Shown here: positions 25,738 to 34,825 of the stretch, piece after piece | Position numbering within the stretch: the first letter of the stretch is position 1 | How the letters are laid out: every line of letters begins with the position of its first letter | Source of the DNA: Methylobacterium sp. 2A | GTDB taxonomy: Bacteria; Pseudomonadota; Alphaproteobacteria; Rhizobiales; Beijerinckiaceae | DNA length: 64,000 nt | Assembly: GCF_009806555.1 (NCBI RefSeq) | Contig: NZ_VUOK01000062.1 | Coordinates: forward strand, 1-64,000 | Direction of reading: 5' to 3' | Notes under the pieces: generated by a model | Told to the model about the DNA's origin: nothing | Seen by the model: the letters and a program-made list of their open reading frames with translations, nothing else | Databases searched by the model: none | Made by a program: the position numbers and the translations under genes

Positions 25738-27550
25738 GACCCTGCCCGTCGCCGAGCGCGCCGCTGCGGCACCCCGCGGACGCCGCCTGTCCCGTGCGGC
25801 GCCCTTCGTGGTCGCGGCCCTGGCGGCGCTGGCCCTCTGGCTCGCGCCGCTCGTCCTCGACACCTTCGCGGTCAACGTCCTGACCCGCTCGATGATCTAC
25901 GCGGTGCTGGCCGTCACGGTCGACCTGCTCTGGGGCTTCGCCGGGATCCTGACCTTCGGGCAGGCGGCGTTCTTCGGCGTCGGCGCTTACGCCACTGCGA
26001 TGATCCTGACCGCCTACGGGGCGACGCCGTTGGGGATCGCCGCGGCGGTCGCGGCTTCGCTCGTCGCGCCGGTCGTGCTCGGCCTCGCGGTCGGCTGGCT
26101 GTCCTTCTACCACCGCTCGACCCCGCTCTACGCCTCGGTGATCTCGCTCGTCGTCCCGATCGTGGTGGTGCAGCTCATCTACGCAGGCGGGGAATGGACC
26201 GGCTCCAGCAGCGGCCTCGTCGGCTTCGACGTGCTGCCCTTCGAGATCGAGGGCTATTTCCGCCTCGCGGCCCTGTTCCTGATCGTCGTCACGCTGGCGG
26301 CCTGGATCCTGGTGCGCTCGGATGCCGGCCGCGCCCTCGTGGCGCTCCGGGACAACGAGGCGCGCTGCGCCTATCTCGGCCTCAACCCGCGGCGCCTGCA
26401 GATCCGGCTGACCGCGGCGCTGGCCGGAGTCGCGGGCCTCGCGGGCTTCCTGTTCGCCAACGCCTCGGCGGTCGTCGCGCCGGAGAATGCCGGATTCCTG
26501 TTCGGCACGGAACTCGTGATCTGGGTGGCGCTCGGCGGCCGGGGCACCCTGCTCGGCCCGGTGCTGGGCACCATCGCCATCGACTACCTCGCGGCGAACC
26601 TCTCGGGCGACCTGCCGTTCCTGTGGCAGCTCCTCCTGGGCACGGCCTTCGTGGTCATCATCATCCTGCTGCCGGGCGGCCTCGCCGACCTCGTCGGCCG
26701 CCTCTGGCGCGTGCTGCCGATCGGCCGTCGCAGGCCCGCGCCGCCGCGCCTCGTCGCGCGGGCGGCCGCGACCGAGGCGACCGGGACCGAGGCGACCGGG
26801 ACCGAAATCCCGATCCTCAAGGTCGAGAACCTCGCCAAGGCCTACGGCGCCCTGACGGTGCTGGAGGCCATCGATCTGGAGATCCGGGCGGGGGAGCTCG
26901 TCAGCCTCGTCGGGCCCAACGGCGCCGGCAAGACCACGCTGATGCGCTGCCTCAGCGACGGCACCGAGCCGTTCAGGGGCGCCATCGCGGTCGGTGGCAC
27001 GCCGATCACCGGGTTGACGCCGAACCGGATCGTCGGCCTCGGGGTCGGGCGCAAGTTCCAGGTGGCGAGCGTGTTCGAGAGCCTGTCGGTGGCCGATTGC
27101 CTGCGCCTCGCCCGGGCGGCGCATGACGGGCTGAGCCCGGTCGGGCAGGCGGAGACGCTGGGCCTGCCGCAGGCCGCCCTCGACGTGCTCCGCATGACCG
27201 GCCTCGACCGCCTGCTGACGCAGCCGACGCGCCTCCTGTCGCACGGCCAGAAGCAGGCGCTGGAACTCGCCATGGTGGTGGCGCTGGAGCCGCGGCTGAT
27301 CCTGCTCGACGAGCCCACCGCCGGCCTGACCAAGGCCGAGCGCACCACCATCGGGGCCGTGCTCAAGGCGCTCACCGCCGAGGGCCGGATCGCCGCCGTT
27401 CTGGTCGAGCACGACCTCGACTTCGTGCGCGAGATCTCGTCGCGGATCGTGGTGCTGCACCAGGGCCGGCTCGTCCTCGACGGCACCGTGGAGGCGGTCG
27501 TCGGCTCCGAACTGGTCCGGACCATCTATGCGGGAGGCGGCCATGGTTGA
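25730..27550 (+). CDS. ABC transporter permease-ATPase fusion (LivM/UrtC + LivG/UrtD)
   Basis: This 606-residue protein joins two usually separate subunits. Residues 1 to about 330 are a LivM-type permease (GILTFGQAAFFGVGAYATAM and a GLNPRRLQIRLTAALAGVAG block). After a short Ala/Thr/Glu-rich linker, residues about 360-606 are an ATPase with GPNGAGKTT (Walker A), LLSHGQKQALE (signature), LILLDEPTAGL (Walker B) and an H-loop (VEHD). It starts at a GTG overlapping the end of the previous gene and overlaps the next by eight bases. The reading is continuous, so the fusion does not look like a lost stop. Confidence 0.92.
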   Translation: MLETLPVAERAAAAPRGRRLSRAAPFVVAALAALALWLAPLVLDTFAVNVLTRSMIYAVLAVTVDLLWGFAGILTFGQAAFFGVGAYATAMILTAYGATPLGIAAAVAASLVAPVVLGLAVGWLSFYHRSTPLYASVISLVVPIVVVQLIYAGGEWTGSSSGLVGFDVLPFEIEGYFRLAALFLIVVTLAAWILVRSDAGRALVALRDNEARCAYLGLNPRRLQIRLTAALAGVAGLAGFLFANASAVVAPENAGFLFGTELVIWVALGGRGTLLGPVLGTIAIDYLAANLSGDLPFLWQLLLGTAFVVIIILLPGGLADLVGRLWRVLPIGRRRPAPPRLVARAAATEATGTEATGTEIPILKVENLAKAYGALTVLEAIDLEIRAGELVSLVGPNGAGKTTLMRCLSDGTEPFRGAIAVGGTPITGLTPNRIVGLGVGRKFQVASVFESLSVADCLRLARAAHDGLSPVGQAETLGLPQAALDVLRMTGLDRLLTQPTRLLSHGQKQALELAMVVALEPRLILLDEPTAGLTKAERTTIGAVLKALTAEGRIAAVLVEHDLDFVREISSRIVVLHQGRLVLDGTVEAVVGSELVRTIYAGGGHG

Positions 27551-28274
27551 GGCGGCGCGGCGAGCCGAGCCGGCGGAGGCGGCCCTCGCCCTGGACGGCG
27601 TATCGAGCGGCTACGGTGCCGTCTCAATCGTGAGGGACGTGTCCCTGTCGGTCGGGCCGGGGGAGATCGTGGCGCTGCTCGGCAAGAACGGCATGGGCAA
27701 GACCACCCTGCTCAAGACCATCCTGGGGATGGTGGCCCTGCGCGGCGGCGCGATCACGATCGGCGGGCAGGCGCTCTCCGGCCTCACCCCCGCCAAGCTG
27801 GTCGCGCTCGGCGTCGGCTACGCGCCGCAGGAGCAGCCCCTGTTCCAGGACCTGTCGATCCGCGACAACCTGCGCCTCGCGGTGCCCGCCGACCGGATGC
27901 TGCCGGAGGCGCTGGAGCGGCTGTTCGGCCACTTCCCGTTCCTGAAGGACCGCCTCGCCCAGCGGGCCGGCACCCTCTCGGGGGGCGAGCAGAAGATGCT
28001 GATCCTCGGGCGCGCCCTGATGCTGCGCCCACGCCTCCTGCTGATCGACGAGATCTCCGAGGGGGTGCAGCCCTCGATGGTCGAGCGGCTGCGCGGCGTG
28101 CTCCTAGCCGAGCGGGAGGCCGGCACCTCCATGCTGGTGGTGGAGCAGCACGTCGCCTTCGCGCTGGGGCTGGCCGACCGCTACGCCGTGCTGAAGCTCG
28201 GCGAGATCGTCGACAGCGGTTCCACCCGGGCGCCGGACGCGCAGGCGCGCGTCATCGACCATCTGGCGGTGTGA
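27543..28274 (+). CDS. ABC transporter ATP-binding protein (LivF/UrtE type)
   Basis: The 243-residue ATPase shows GKNGMGKTTL (Walker A), TLSGGEQKML (signature), LLLIDEISEGVQPSM (Walker B region, with the UrtE/LivF-like EGxQP) and VVEQHV (H-loop). It pairs with the ATPase half of the fused protein. The ATG at 27543 follows GGGAGG and overlaps the previous stop. A further in-frame ATG at 27528 is less favoured. Confidence 0.93.
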   Translation: MVEAARRAEPAEAALALDGVSSGYGAVSIVRDVSLSVGPGEIVALLGKNGMGKTTLLKTILGMVALRGGAITIGGQALSGLTPAKLVALGVGYAPQEQPLFQDLSIRDNLRLAVPADRMLPEALERLFGHFPFLKDRLAQRAGTLSGGEQKMLILGRALMLRPRLLLIDEISEGVQPSMVERLRGVLLAEREAGTSMLVVEQHVAFALGLADRYAVLKLGEIVDSGSTRAPDAQARVIDHLAV

Positions 28275-28277
28275 ATC

Positions 28278-29201
28278 ATGAGCGAACTCAACACCTTCTC
28301 GATCGCCGCCCGCTGTCCGCGGACCGGGCAGCTCGGCGTCGCGGTGGCGAGCGCCGTCCCGGCGGTGGGCGGGCTCTGCTCGTATCTCCGGGCCGGGATC
28401 GGGGCCGTCAGCACCCAGTCCTGGGTCAATCCTTACCTCGCCGCCCGCATCCTCGACGGGCTCGGTGCCGGGCTGGATCCCGAGGCGGCGCTGGCGGCGG
28501 CGCTCGCCACCGACGACCGGTCGGACCTGCGCCAGCTCGGCCTGGTCGACGGGCAGGGAAGGGCCGCCGCCTGGACCGGCGCCGGTTGCACGGCGGCGGC
28601 CGGTCACCGCACCGGGCCGGGCTACGCCGTCCAGGGCAACATGCTGACCGGCCCCGGCGTGCTCGACGCCATGGCGGAGACCTTCGAGGGCAGTGCCGGA
28701 TGCGACCTCGACGAGCGGCTGATGCGCACCCTCGAAGCCGGTGACGCGGCCGGCGGCGACAAGCGCGGCAAGCAGGCTGCGGCCCTCAGGATCGTCGCCG
28801 GAGAGGATTATCCCTGCCTCGACCTGCGGGTCGACGAGCATGCCGCGCCCGTCGCCGAACTCCGCCGGATCCTCGGCATCGCCCGGCACCAGCTCGTGCC
28901 CTTCGTGGCGGGCATGCCGCGCCGGGACGGGCCCGCCGGCGCGCTGCCGGAGGCGGTCTCCGCCATGCTGCTCCGGCCGCCCGGAGAGAGGCCCGGTGCG
29001 ACGCCGGCCGATGGACCGGATCCGGCGCCTGACGTCAACGGCCTGCCTCCGGGATCGGCCGAACGGATCGCGCACCTGCAGGCGCAGTTTGCGCCGATCC
29101 TGGCCGAGATCCGGACCCTGCGCGACCTCGACCTCACGCAGGTCCATCCCCCGGTCATCTTCGATCCGAGCCTGCCCTATCGCCGGGTGATCCATGACTG
29201 A
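28278..29201 (+). CDS. DUF1028 family protein (Ntn-hydrolase-like)
   Basis: This 307-residue protein has the DUF1028 start TFSIAARCPRTGQLGVAVASAVPAVG and YAVQGNMLTGPGVLDAMAETF, typical of the family, whose fold resembles N-terminal nucleophile hydrolases. Its own reaction is not established. Residues beyond about 215 form an Asp/Pro-rich extension and a helical C-terminal tail (ERIAHLQAQFAPILAEIRTLRDLDL). It lies in the amide operon directly before the amidase gene (overlap of eight bases), so a hydrolytic or processing step on the imported amide is likely but inferred. Confidence 0.85.
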   Translation: MSELNTFSIAARCPRTGQLGVAVASAVPAVGGLCSYLRAGIGAVSTQSWVNPYLAARILDGLGAGLDPEAALAAALATDDRSDLRQLGLVDGQGRAAAWTGAGCTAAAGHRTGPGYAVQGNMLTGPGVLDAMAETFEGSAGCDLDERLMRTLEAGDAAGGDKRGKQAAALRIVAGEDYPCLDLRVDEHAAPVAELRRILGIARHQLVPFVAGMPRRDGPAGALPEAVSAMLLRPPGERPGATPADGPDPAPDVNGLPPGSAERIAHLQAQFAPILAEIRTLRDLDLTQVHPPVIFDPSLPYRRVIHD

Positions 29202-30603
29202 TGCCCTGTGGCAGTTGCCGATCACGGAGCTGGCCCGCCGGCTCGCGGCGCGAAACCTGTCGAGCGTCGAACTCGTCGGCGCCGCGCTCGACCGGATCCG
29301 GCGCCTGGACGGCGACCTTCAGAGCTTCGTCTGCCTGTCGTCCACGGCCCTCGACGCGGCGCGCGCCGCCGACGCGGAGATCGCCAAGACAGGCCCGCGC
29401 AGTCCGCTCCACGGCATCCCGATCGGCATCAAGGACAATTACACCACGGCCGACCTGCCCACCCGGGCCGGGACGGCGGTGGAGGGCCTGACCTTCCCGC
29501 AGGAGGACGGCCACGCCGTGGCGCGGCTGCGGGCGGCCGGCGCGGTGATCCTCGGCAAGACGCGCATGCACGAATTTGCCTGGGGTATGGTCACGCCGCC
29601 GACGCGCAACCCCTGGGACCCCGACCGGGTGCCCGGCGGATCCAGCGGCGGCTCCGGTGCGGCGGTGGCGGCCCGGCTCTGCCCGGCGGCTTTGGGCTCG
29701 GACACGGGCGGCTCGATCCGCATCCCCGCGGCCCTGTGCGGGATCGTCGGCCTCAAGCCGACCTTCGGCCGGATCGGCCGCTCCGGGATCGTCCCGCATT
29801 CCTGGTCCCTCGACCATGCGGGGCCGCTGACCCTGACTGTGGCCGATGCGGCGCTCCTGCTCCAGGCCCTCGCCGGCCCCGATCCGGCCGATCCGGCGGC
29901 CTCCGCGGCCCCCGTGCCGGATTACGCGGCCGGGCTCGGCGAGACGCTGCACGGCTTGCGGGTGGCGGTGATCCGCAACCACTTCTTCGAGGCGGTCGAC
30001 GACGACGTCGCAGGGGCCGTCGAGGCGGCGATCCGGTTCTTCGCCGGGCAGGGCTGTTCGGTGCGGGATGTGGCGGTGCCGTCGCTGCGCTACGGGCTCG
30101 GCGCGATCTACGCGATCGAGCTGGCCTCCTCGACGGCCTACCACGAGAGCAACCTCGCGCAGGGCCACGTGGCGGGTTTCGCCGCGGATGTCCGCGACCT
30201 CGTGGAGATGGGCCGGTTCGTGACCGGCCCGGACTACCTGCGGGCCGAGCAGGCCCGGGCCTTGATCATGGCCGAGGTGGCCGCCGTGCTGGAGGAGGCC
30301 GACGTGATCGTCACGCCGACCGCGCCGCTGACCGCGTGGCGCGCCGACGAGACGTCCGTGACGATCGCCGGCCGGCAGGAGAGCGTCCTCGCCGCGTCCT
30401 GGCGCTTGACCTACCCGTTCAACCTGACCGGGCTCCCGGCGATCGCGCTGCCCTGCGGCTTCGACCGGCGGTCCCTGCCGATCAGCCTCCAGATCGCCGC
30501 GCGGCCCTTCGCCGAGGCCATGCTGCTCCGGTTCGCGCACCGGTACGAGCAGGCGCACGAGTGGCGGCGCCGGGTTCCGCCTGTGGCCCTGACCGAGCCG
30601 TAG
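29194..30603 (+). CDS. Amidase-signature family hydrolase
   Basis: This 469-residue enzyme has the Ser-Ser-Lys triad of the amidase signature family: GIPIGIKDNYTTADLPT (Lys), the Gly/Ser-rich stretch VPGGSSGGSGAAVAA (cis-Ser) and LGSDTGGSIRIPAALCG (nucleophile Ser). PTFGRIGRSGIVPHSWSLDHAGPL follows, as in GatA/AtzE relatives. As no gatB or gatC is nearby and it ends the amide operon, a catabolic amidase is more likely than the tRNA amidotransferase subunit. The substrate is unknown. Confidence 0.9.
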   Translation: MTDALWQLPITELARRLAARNLSSVELVGAALDRIRRLDGDLQSFVCLSSTALDAARAADAEIAKTGPRSPLHGIPIGIKDNYTTADLPTRAGTAVEGLTFPQEDGHAVARLRAAGAVILGKTRMHEFAWGMVTPPTRNPWDPDRVPGGSSGGSGAAVAARLCPAALGSDTGGSIRIPAALCGIVGLKPTFGRIGRSGIVPHSWSLDHAGPLTLTVADAALLLQALAGPDPADPAASAAPVPDYAAGLGETLHGLRVAVIRNHFFEAVDDDVAGAVEAAIRFFAGQGCSVRDVAVPSLRYGLGAIYAIELASSTAYHESNLAQGHVAGFAADVRDLVEMGRFVTGPDYLRAEQARALIMAEVAAVLEEADVIVTPTAPLTAWRADETSVTIAGRQESVLAASWRLTYPFNLTGLPAIALPCGFDRRSLPISLQIAARPFAEAMLLRFAHRYEQAHEWRRRVPPVALTEP

Positions 30604-30645
30604 GGGATTCAAACGTGCGCGCTTCTGGCGGGGCTGCGTGTGCGG

Positions 30646-32802
30646 TCAGGCGCGCATGCGCCGATGCCTCATCATGAGGCCGGCAAGGGCGATCGCGGCG
30701 AGCGCCGCGACGGCAAGGCCGGGCACGAGACCGGCGGGCACGTAGCGCAGGCTCAGCACCCCGCCTCCGGCCGGAATGACGGCCGACACGAGGAAGTCGT
30801 TGACGATCTCCACGGTCAGCGGCGCGCCGTTCCAGGACGCTGCGTAGCCGGGGTACCACGCGCGCGCCCAGACGACGCGACCACCCTCCGGCGAAGAGAC
30901 CGCGTAGCGCCCCGACGACGCTCCCTCGGCCGCCGCGCCGACCGCGAAGCCGGGCGGCCCGGCCGACAGCGTTCCAGGCAGGGCGGAACCGCCGCCCACC
31001 CGCTCGAACAGCTCCGCGGCCACGCCGCTGCGCCGGGTCCAGCCCGGTCCGGCCACGTCCGCGAAGCCGTCCGCGCGCGGCCCGCGTTCCACCGCGACCC
31101 GCACCACGCGGGCGAGATCGAGGGTGCTGGCGCCGGTCACGGGATCCGGGTGCGCCAGGCGCCCGGCGGCCTCTGGACAGGTCGCCCCGCCGCGCCACAT
31201 GCAGATCGCGCGAAAGCCCCGCATCGGCATGGGCGAGTAGCCGCCGACCACGGCGGTTCCGGTGAGCAGCGGCGTGTTGGAATGCGGCAGCTCGGTGAAC
31301 AGGGCATTCCAGACCTCCGGCGCCATCGGGGTCCGGTGGTAATCCGGGTCGTGGAGGACCAGCATCGTGTCGCCCGCGGGCAGGGACGGAGCGCGGTAGG
31401 CCGCGCGCTCCATCGGCGCGGGCCATGTGCCGACCTGCTCGTTGACCGGCATGACCGTGGTGAGGATCGCGAAGATGCAAGCGTGGCTCGCCGCGATGAG
31501 CGCGAGCCGCGTCGTCCCCTCGGCCCGCAGCGCCAGCACGGCCGCCACGCCGACGAGCGCCGTCAGCAGGAGCTGGAGCGTGAGGAGGTCCGGATCGCGC
31601 GCGAGCGCGACCGCGCCCCCGATCGCGATGAGCATCAGCGTCCGGCCGGGCGCCCAGCGGTCGCGCGTCGCGCACCAGGCCGCCACGATCGTGAAGCCGA
31701 TCTGGACGTAGGGCAGGAAACGGAACGGCCAGCGCAGCTGCGACACGCCGGGCGAGATCGCGAGCAGCGCGATCACCGCCGTCACGGCCAGCAGCAGGGC
31801 GACGCCCCGGCCCTCCGGCGCGTTCAGCCGCGCCCGGGAGGCGTTGATCAGCGCGGCCGGGACCCACCAGGACACGTACTGGGCCGGCGGCCCGACATGC
31901 ATCTTCAGGCCGTCGAAGCCGAGCCAGGTCTCCGGCCAGACCGGCACGCCCATCGCCAGGAGCACGGCGGGCGGCGTCGACAGCATGTCGTGGAACAGCA
32001 CCTCGGGCTGGCGGGAACTCGTGCCGATCGCGGCGGCGAGGGGCATCCAGGACGGGGCGGCGAGCAGCCCGCCGAGCCCGGCCGCGACGGCCGTGCGCAC
32101 GCAGGACCGCCCGTCGCGCCCGGCCCAGAAGGCCAGCGGAAGACCGGCGCCGAGGCCGGCGATGATTGCCGCGTCGGAGAACGGCCAGCCGCTCGCGATC
32201 GTCAGGTAGACGGCGCCCGCAGCGATGGGCACGGAGCCCGGTGAGCGATAGGCGCGGATCAGCGCGGCGGCGGCCCAGGTCAGCCAGGCCGTGCTGACGA
32301 GGCCGGGGATCCAGTTGGTGGCGCCCCAGTAGATGATCCACCCGCTGGTCGCGGCCGTCAGCCCGGCCAGCACGGCGGCCGGCCGGCTCACGCCGACTAG
32401 GCGCGCCAGGGCGTGCGTGCCGCCGGCGAGCAGGCCGACATGCACGAGGGCGAAGAAGGATGCGGCGTGATCGAGCCGCGCGAACCCGTCGAGCACGAGG
32501 TAGAGCAGCAGGCTGACGGGGTTGAACAGCGCGTACTGGTACTCGGCGAGGAACGCCCCGCCCTGGAACAGGCGCGGCGACAGGAACGGCAGCTCCCCCG
32601 CCTTGATCAGCCGGGCGATCTCCAGGAACCCCGGCATGAAATAGGCTTGGTAATCGTCCGTGAAGTAGAAGGTCGGCGTGTGGGCGAGCGGGACCGCGGC
32701 GGTCGCGACGGCCAGACACGCCGTCAGCAGGCCCCAGCCGAGTTCGCCGCCGCGCGTGAGACCGACGGGCGCTGCCGCACCCGCGATGAGCCCGGCGCTC
32801 AT
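30646..32802 (-). CDS. Large polytopic membrane protein (YfhO/GT-C-like)
   Basis: This 718-residue protein has about a dozen hydrophobic segments between residues 15 and 440, then a large soluble domain and a final membrane helix (LVPGLAVAALAAIALAGLMM). An early acidic motif (FYFTDDYQAYFMPGFLEIARLI) matches the DD/DE loop of GT-C-type glycosyltransferases and YfhO-like proteins that use polyprenyl-linked sugars. The ATG at 32802 overlaps the methyltransferase stop. With the two genes upstream it suggests assembly or decoration of a lipid-linked glycan. The precise reaction is unknown. Confidence 0.75.
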   Translation of the reverse strand: MSAGLIAGAAAPVGLTRGGELGWGLLTACLAVATAAVPLAHTPTFYFTDDYQAYFMPGFLEIARLIKAGELPFLSPRLFQGGAFLAEYQYALFNPVSLLLYLVLDGFARLDHAASFFALVHVGLLAGGTHALARLVGVSRPAAVLAGLTAATSGWIIYWGATNWIPGLVSTAWLTWAAAALIRAYRSPGSVPIAAGAVYLTIASGWPFSDAAIIAGLGAGLPLAFWAGRDGRSCVRTAVAAGLGGLLAAPSWMPLAAAIGTSSRQPEVLFHDMLSTPPAVLLAMGVPVWPETWLGFDGLKMHVGPPAQYVSWWVPAALINASRARLNAPEGRGVALLLAVTAVIALLAISPGVSQLRWPFRFLPYVQIGFTIVAAWCATRDRWAPGRTLMLIAIGGAVALARDPDLLTLQLLLTALVGVAAVLALRAEGTTRLALIAASHACIFAILTTVMPVNEQVGTWPAPMERAAYRAPSLPAGDTMLVLHDPDYHRTPMAPEVWNALFTELPHSNTPLLTGTAVVGGYSPMPMRGFRAICMWRGGATCPEAAGRLAHPDPVTGASTLDLARVVRVAVERGPRADGFADVAGPGWTRRSGVAAELFERVGGGSALPGTLSAGPPGFAVGAAAEGASSGRYAVSSPEGGRVVWARAWYPGYAASWNGAPLTVEIVNDFLVSAVIPAGGGVLSLRYVPAGLVPGLAVAALAAIALAGLMMRHRRMRA

Positions 32803-33536
32803 CGCGTCCAGATCCCGAGGACGGATTTGCCTGCCCGGAACCCCAGCCAGGCATCGAGGTGGCGCGAGATGGGCACCAGCAGCCGATCCCAGGCGGCGAT
32901 CTGCGCAGGCGTGGGCATCGCGCTGCGCAGGAGAAGGCGGTTGCCGAGGGAGGCGGCGAACCCGGCGGCATCGCGGTAGTCCAGCCGCACGGGCCGCAGG
33001 CCCTCCGGCGCGGCCGCGCGCAGGCTCGCCCGGGTGTAGCGCCGCTCGTGTCCGATCGCGCCGTCGAAGGGCGAGAACAGGACCGGATGGGCCGGCGAGA
33101 GCACGACGAGGTGGCCGCCCGGCGCGAGGCGCCCGGCCGCCCGCGCGAGCTCGCCCTGATCGTCGCGGATATGCTCCAGCACGTCGATGTAGAGGATGGT
33201 CTCGAAACGCTCGGCGGGGTCGAGGTCGCGCAGCGTTCCCCGCCGCGCCCGCGTGCGTGCGGGCAGCCCGCCCGAGGCGATCCGCGCGGCGAGGTGCGCG
33301 GCGAAGCGTCCGTCCGGCTCCAGACAGGTCCAGGCTTCGATGCCCGTCCGCTTGGCGAAGATGTCGGCCGTCGCGCCGAGCCCCGCACCGACATCGAGGA
33401 CGCGGCCGCCGACGAACGGCGCGATCGCGTCCGACCAGTAGCGCTTCCAGTTGCGGGCCGCCGCGAAGAGTTCGAGTTCGGTCCCGACGTATTCGGACGG
33501 CGCCGAGGTTACGCCGCGCGCTGATCCGCTGGCCAC
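32799..33536 (-). CDS. Class I SAM-dependent methyltransferase
   Basis: The 245-residue enzyme has VLDVGAGLGATADIFAKRTG (SAM loop), LEPDGRF (acidic residue for the ribose) and ILYIDVLEHIRDDQGELARAAGRLAPGGHLVVLSP, a methyltransferase type 11/12 pattern seen in polysaccharide and quinone clusters. It starts at GTG 33536, overlapping the end of the glycosyltransferase gene by 28 bases, with GGAG before it. Context suggests that it methylates a glycan or its lipid carrier. Confidence 0.82.
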   Translation of the reverse strand: MASGSARGVTSAPSEYVGTELELFAAARNWKRYWSDAIAPFVGGRVLDVGAGLGATADIFAKRTGIEAWTCLEPDGRFAAHLAARIASGGLPARTRARRGTLRDLDPAERFETILYIDVLEHIRDDQGELARAAGRLAPGGHLVVLSPAHPVLFSPFDGAIGHERRYTRASLRAAAPEGLRPVRLDYRDAAGFAASLGNRLLLRSAMPTPAQIAAWDRLLVPISRHLDAWLGFRAGKSVLGIWTR

Positions 33537-34654
33537 TTCGCGTCTCCGTCTCGGGGCTCGACTTGGGGCTCGACTTGGGACCCGACTTGGGACCCGACTT
33601 GGGGCTCGACTTCGGGTGCGGCGGGCGCGTGCAGGAACCAGTGCGCATCGCGGGCCGGGACGATCTCGGGCAGGGCGCGCCGGTTGAGGTGGGCGGCCGC
33701 CGCCGTCGCGGCGAGCAGCGCCGCCTGGAACAGCACGACCAGGAGCAGCCCGCCCGCATTCGTCGCCCAGCCCGGCATGGCGAGGTCGGTGCAGAAGCGG
33801 ACGAGCACCACGCCGATCATCGCGAGCATCACCCCGCACCCGAACACGGCCAGGAGCACGAGGAGGCGCACGAGGCAGACATCCTCGAACACCGCGATGG
33901 CGTTGAGCCCGTGCCGGATCAGACCCGTCGCGTTCATGGTCGAGCGCCCGGCGTAGCGCTGGCCGCGGTCGAGGGGGATGCGGCGGAGCGGCAGGCCGGA
34001 GCGGATCAGGCTCGCGGCGAAATGGCTCCACAGCGCCGGAGCATGGACGAGCCGGGACAGATGCGCCGGGGGGATCGCGCAGTAATGGCCGAAATCGATG
34101 CGCCGCCCCGTGCAGAGCCGGAAGACGAGCTTGAACAGCCCGTAGCCGAGGGCGAACCGCGCGCCCTCGAAGCGACGGCGGCGCCGGGCGCAGATCACGG
34201 CGTCGGGGTGGGCCTCGGCTTCCGCGACCAGAAGCGGGATCTGCTCCGGCGGATCCTCGCCGTCGCCGTCCATGACGACGACCGCGCGGTAGGCCTTCGC
34301 CCGCAGGCTCGCCTGCACGAGGCCGACCGCGATCGCGCGCTGATGGCCGAGGTTGGTGGCGAGCACGACCGGACGCAGCCACGAGCGGCAGGATTCGGCC
34401 GCGACCTCGGCGAGCGCGCGCTCGCCCGATTGCCAGGACCCGTCATCGACGACGATGAGCTCGGCATGGAGATCGGCCGCCGCCAGGACGGTGTCGATCG
34501 CCTGGGCCAGGATGCGGAAGGCGGCCCAGTCGTTGAAGACCGGTACCACGATGGCGATCGGGCGCGGATCGCGCGCCGGTGCATCCGCATTGGGGCGGAG
34601 GGCGCTCAGTTCGCTGGCGACCCGGGCGAACCGCTCGACCTCGCTCGGCTCCAT
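33509..34654 (-). CDS. Family 2 glycosyltransferase (polyprenyl-phosphate type)
   Basis: This 381-residue protein has an N-terminal GT-A domain (IAIVVPVFNDWAAF, VVDDGSW, MDGDGEDPPEQIPLL as metal-binding DxD) and two C-terminal membrane helices (about 265-290 and 300-325), the DPM1/GtrB layout. It likely moves a sugar onto polyprenyl phosphate. The tail holds a tetrapeptide repeat (VEPQ/VGSQ) encoded by five 12-bp units. It heads a three-gene overlapping set with the methyltransferase and membrane protein. Confidence 0.85.
   Translation of the reverse strand: MEPSEVERFARVASELSALRPNADAPARDPRPIAIVVPVFNDWAAFRILAQAIDTVLAAADLHAELIVVDDGSWQSGERALAEVAAESCRSWLRPVVLATNLGHQRAIAVGLVQASLRAKAYRAVVVMDGDGEDPPEQIPLLVAEAEAHPDAVICARRRRRFEGARFALGYGLFKLVFRLCTGRRIDFGHYCAIPPAHLSRLVHAPALWSHFAASLIRSGLPLRRIPLDRGQRYAGRSTMNATGLIRHGLNAIAVFEDVCLVRLLVLLAVFGCGVMLAMIGVVLVRFCTDLAMPGWATNAGGLLLVVLFQAALLAATAAAAHLNRRALPEIVPARDAHWFLHAPAAPEVEPQVGSQVGSQVEPQVEPRDGDAKWPADQRAA
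33555..33614. repeat. Five 12-bp tandem repeats inside the glycosyltransferase gene
   Basis: Units of the form GGCTCGACTTGG / GACCCGACTTGG are repeated five times without gaps and encode Val-Glu-Pro-Gln or Val-Gly-Ser-Gln in the C-terminal tail. The 12-base unit keeps frame whatever the copy number, so tail length could vary between strains. Confidence 0.85.
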
Positions 34655-34825
34655 GCTGCTCCCCGCATCGTCCCCGCTGGCAGAGGCCCGCGCGGGAGAC
34701 GTGAAGGCTCGGCGAGCTGGGTAAAGATTGGCTTAAGAGCGTCTTTTTGGGACTTAAGCGGGCGTCGAAATGGATCTCTTGGGCCCGCTAAAACGGTATC
34801 TGGCGAGCCTAACCCGGGTGCGGGT

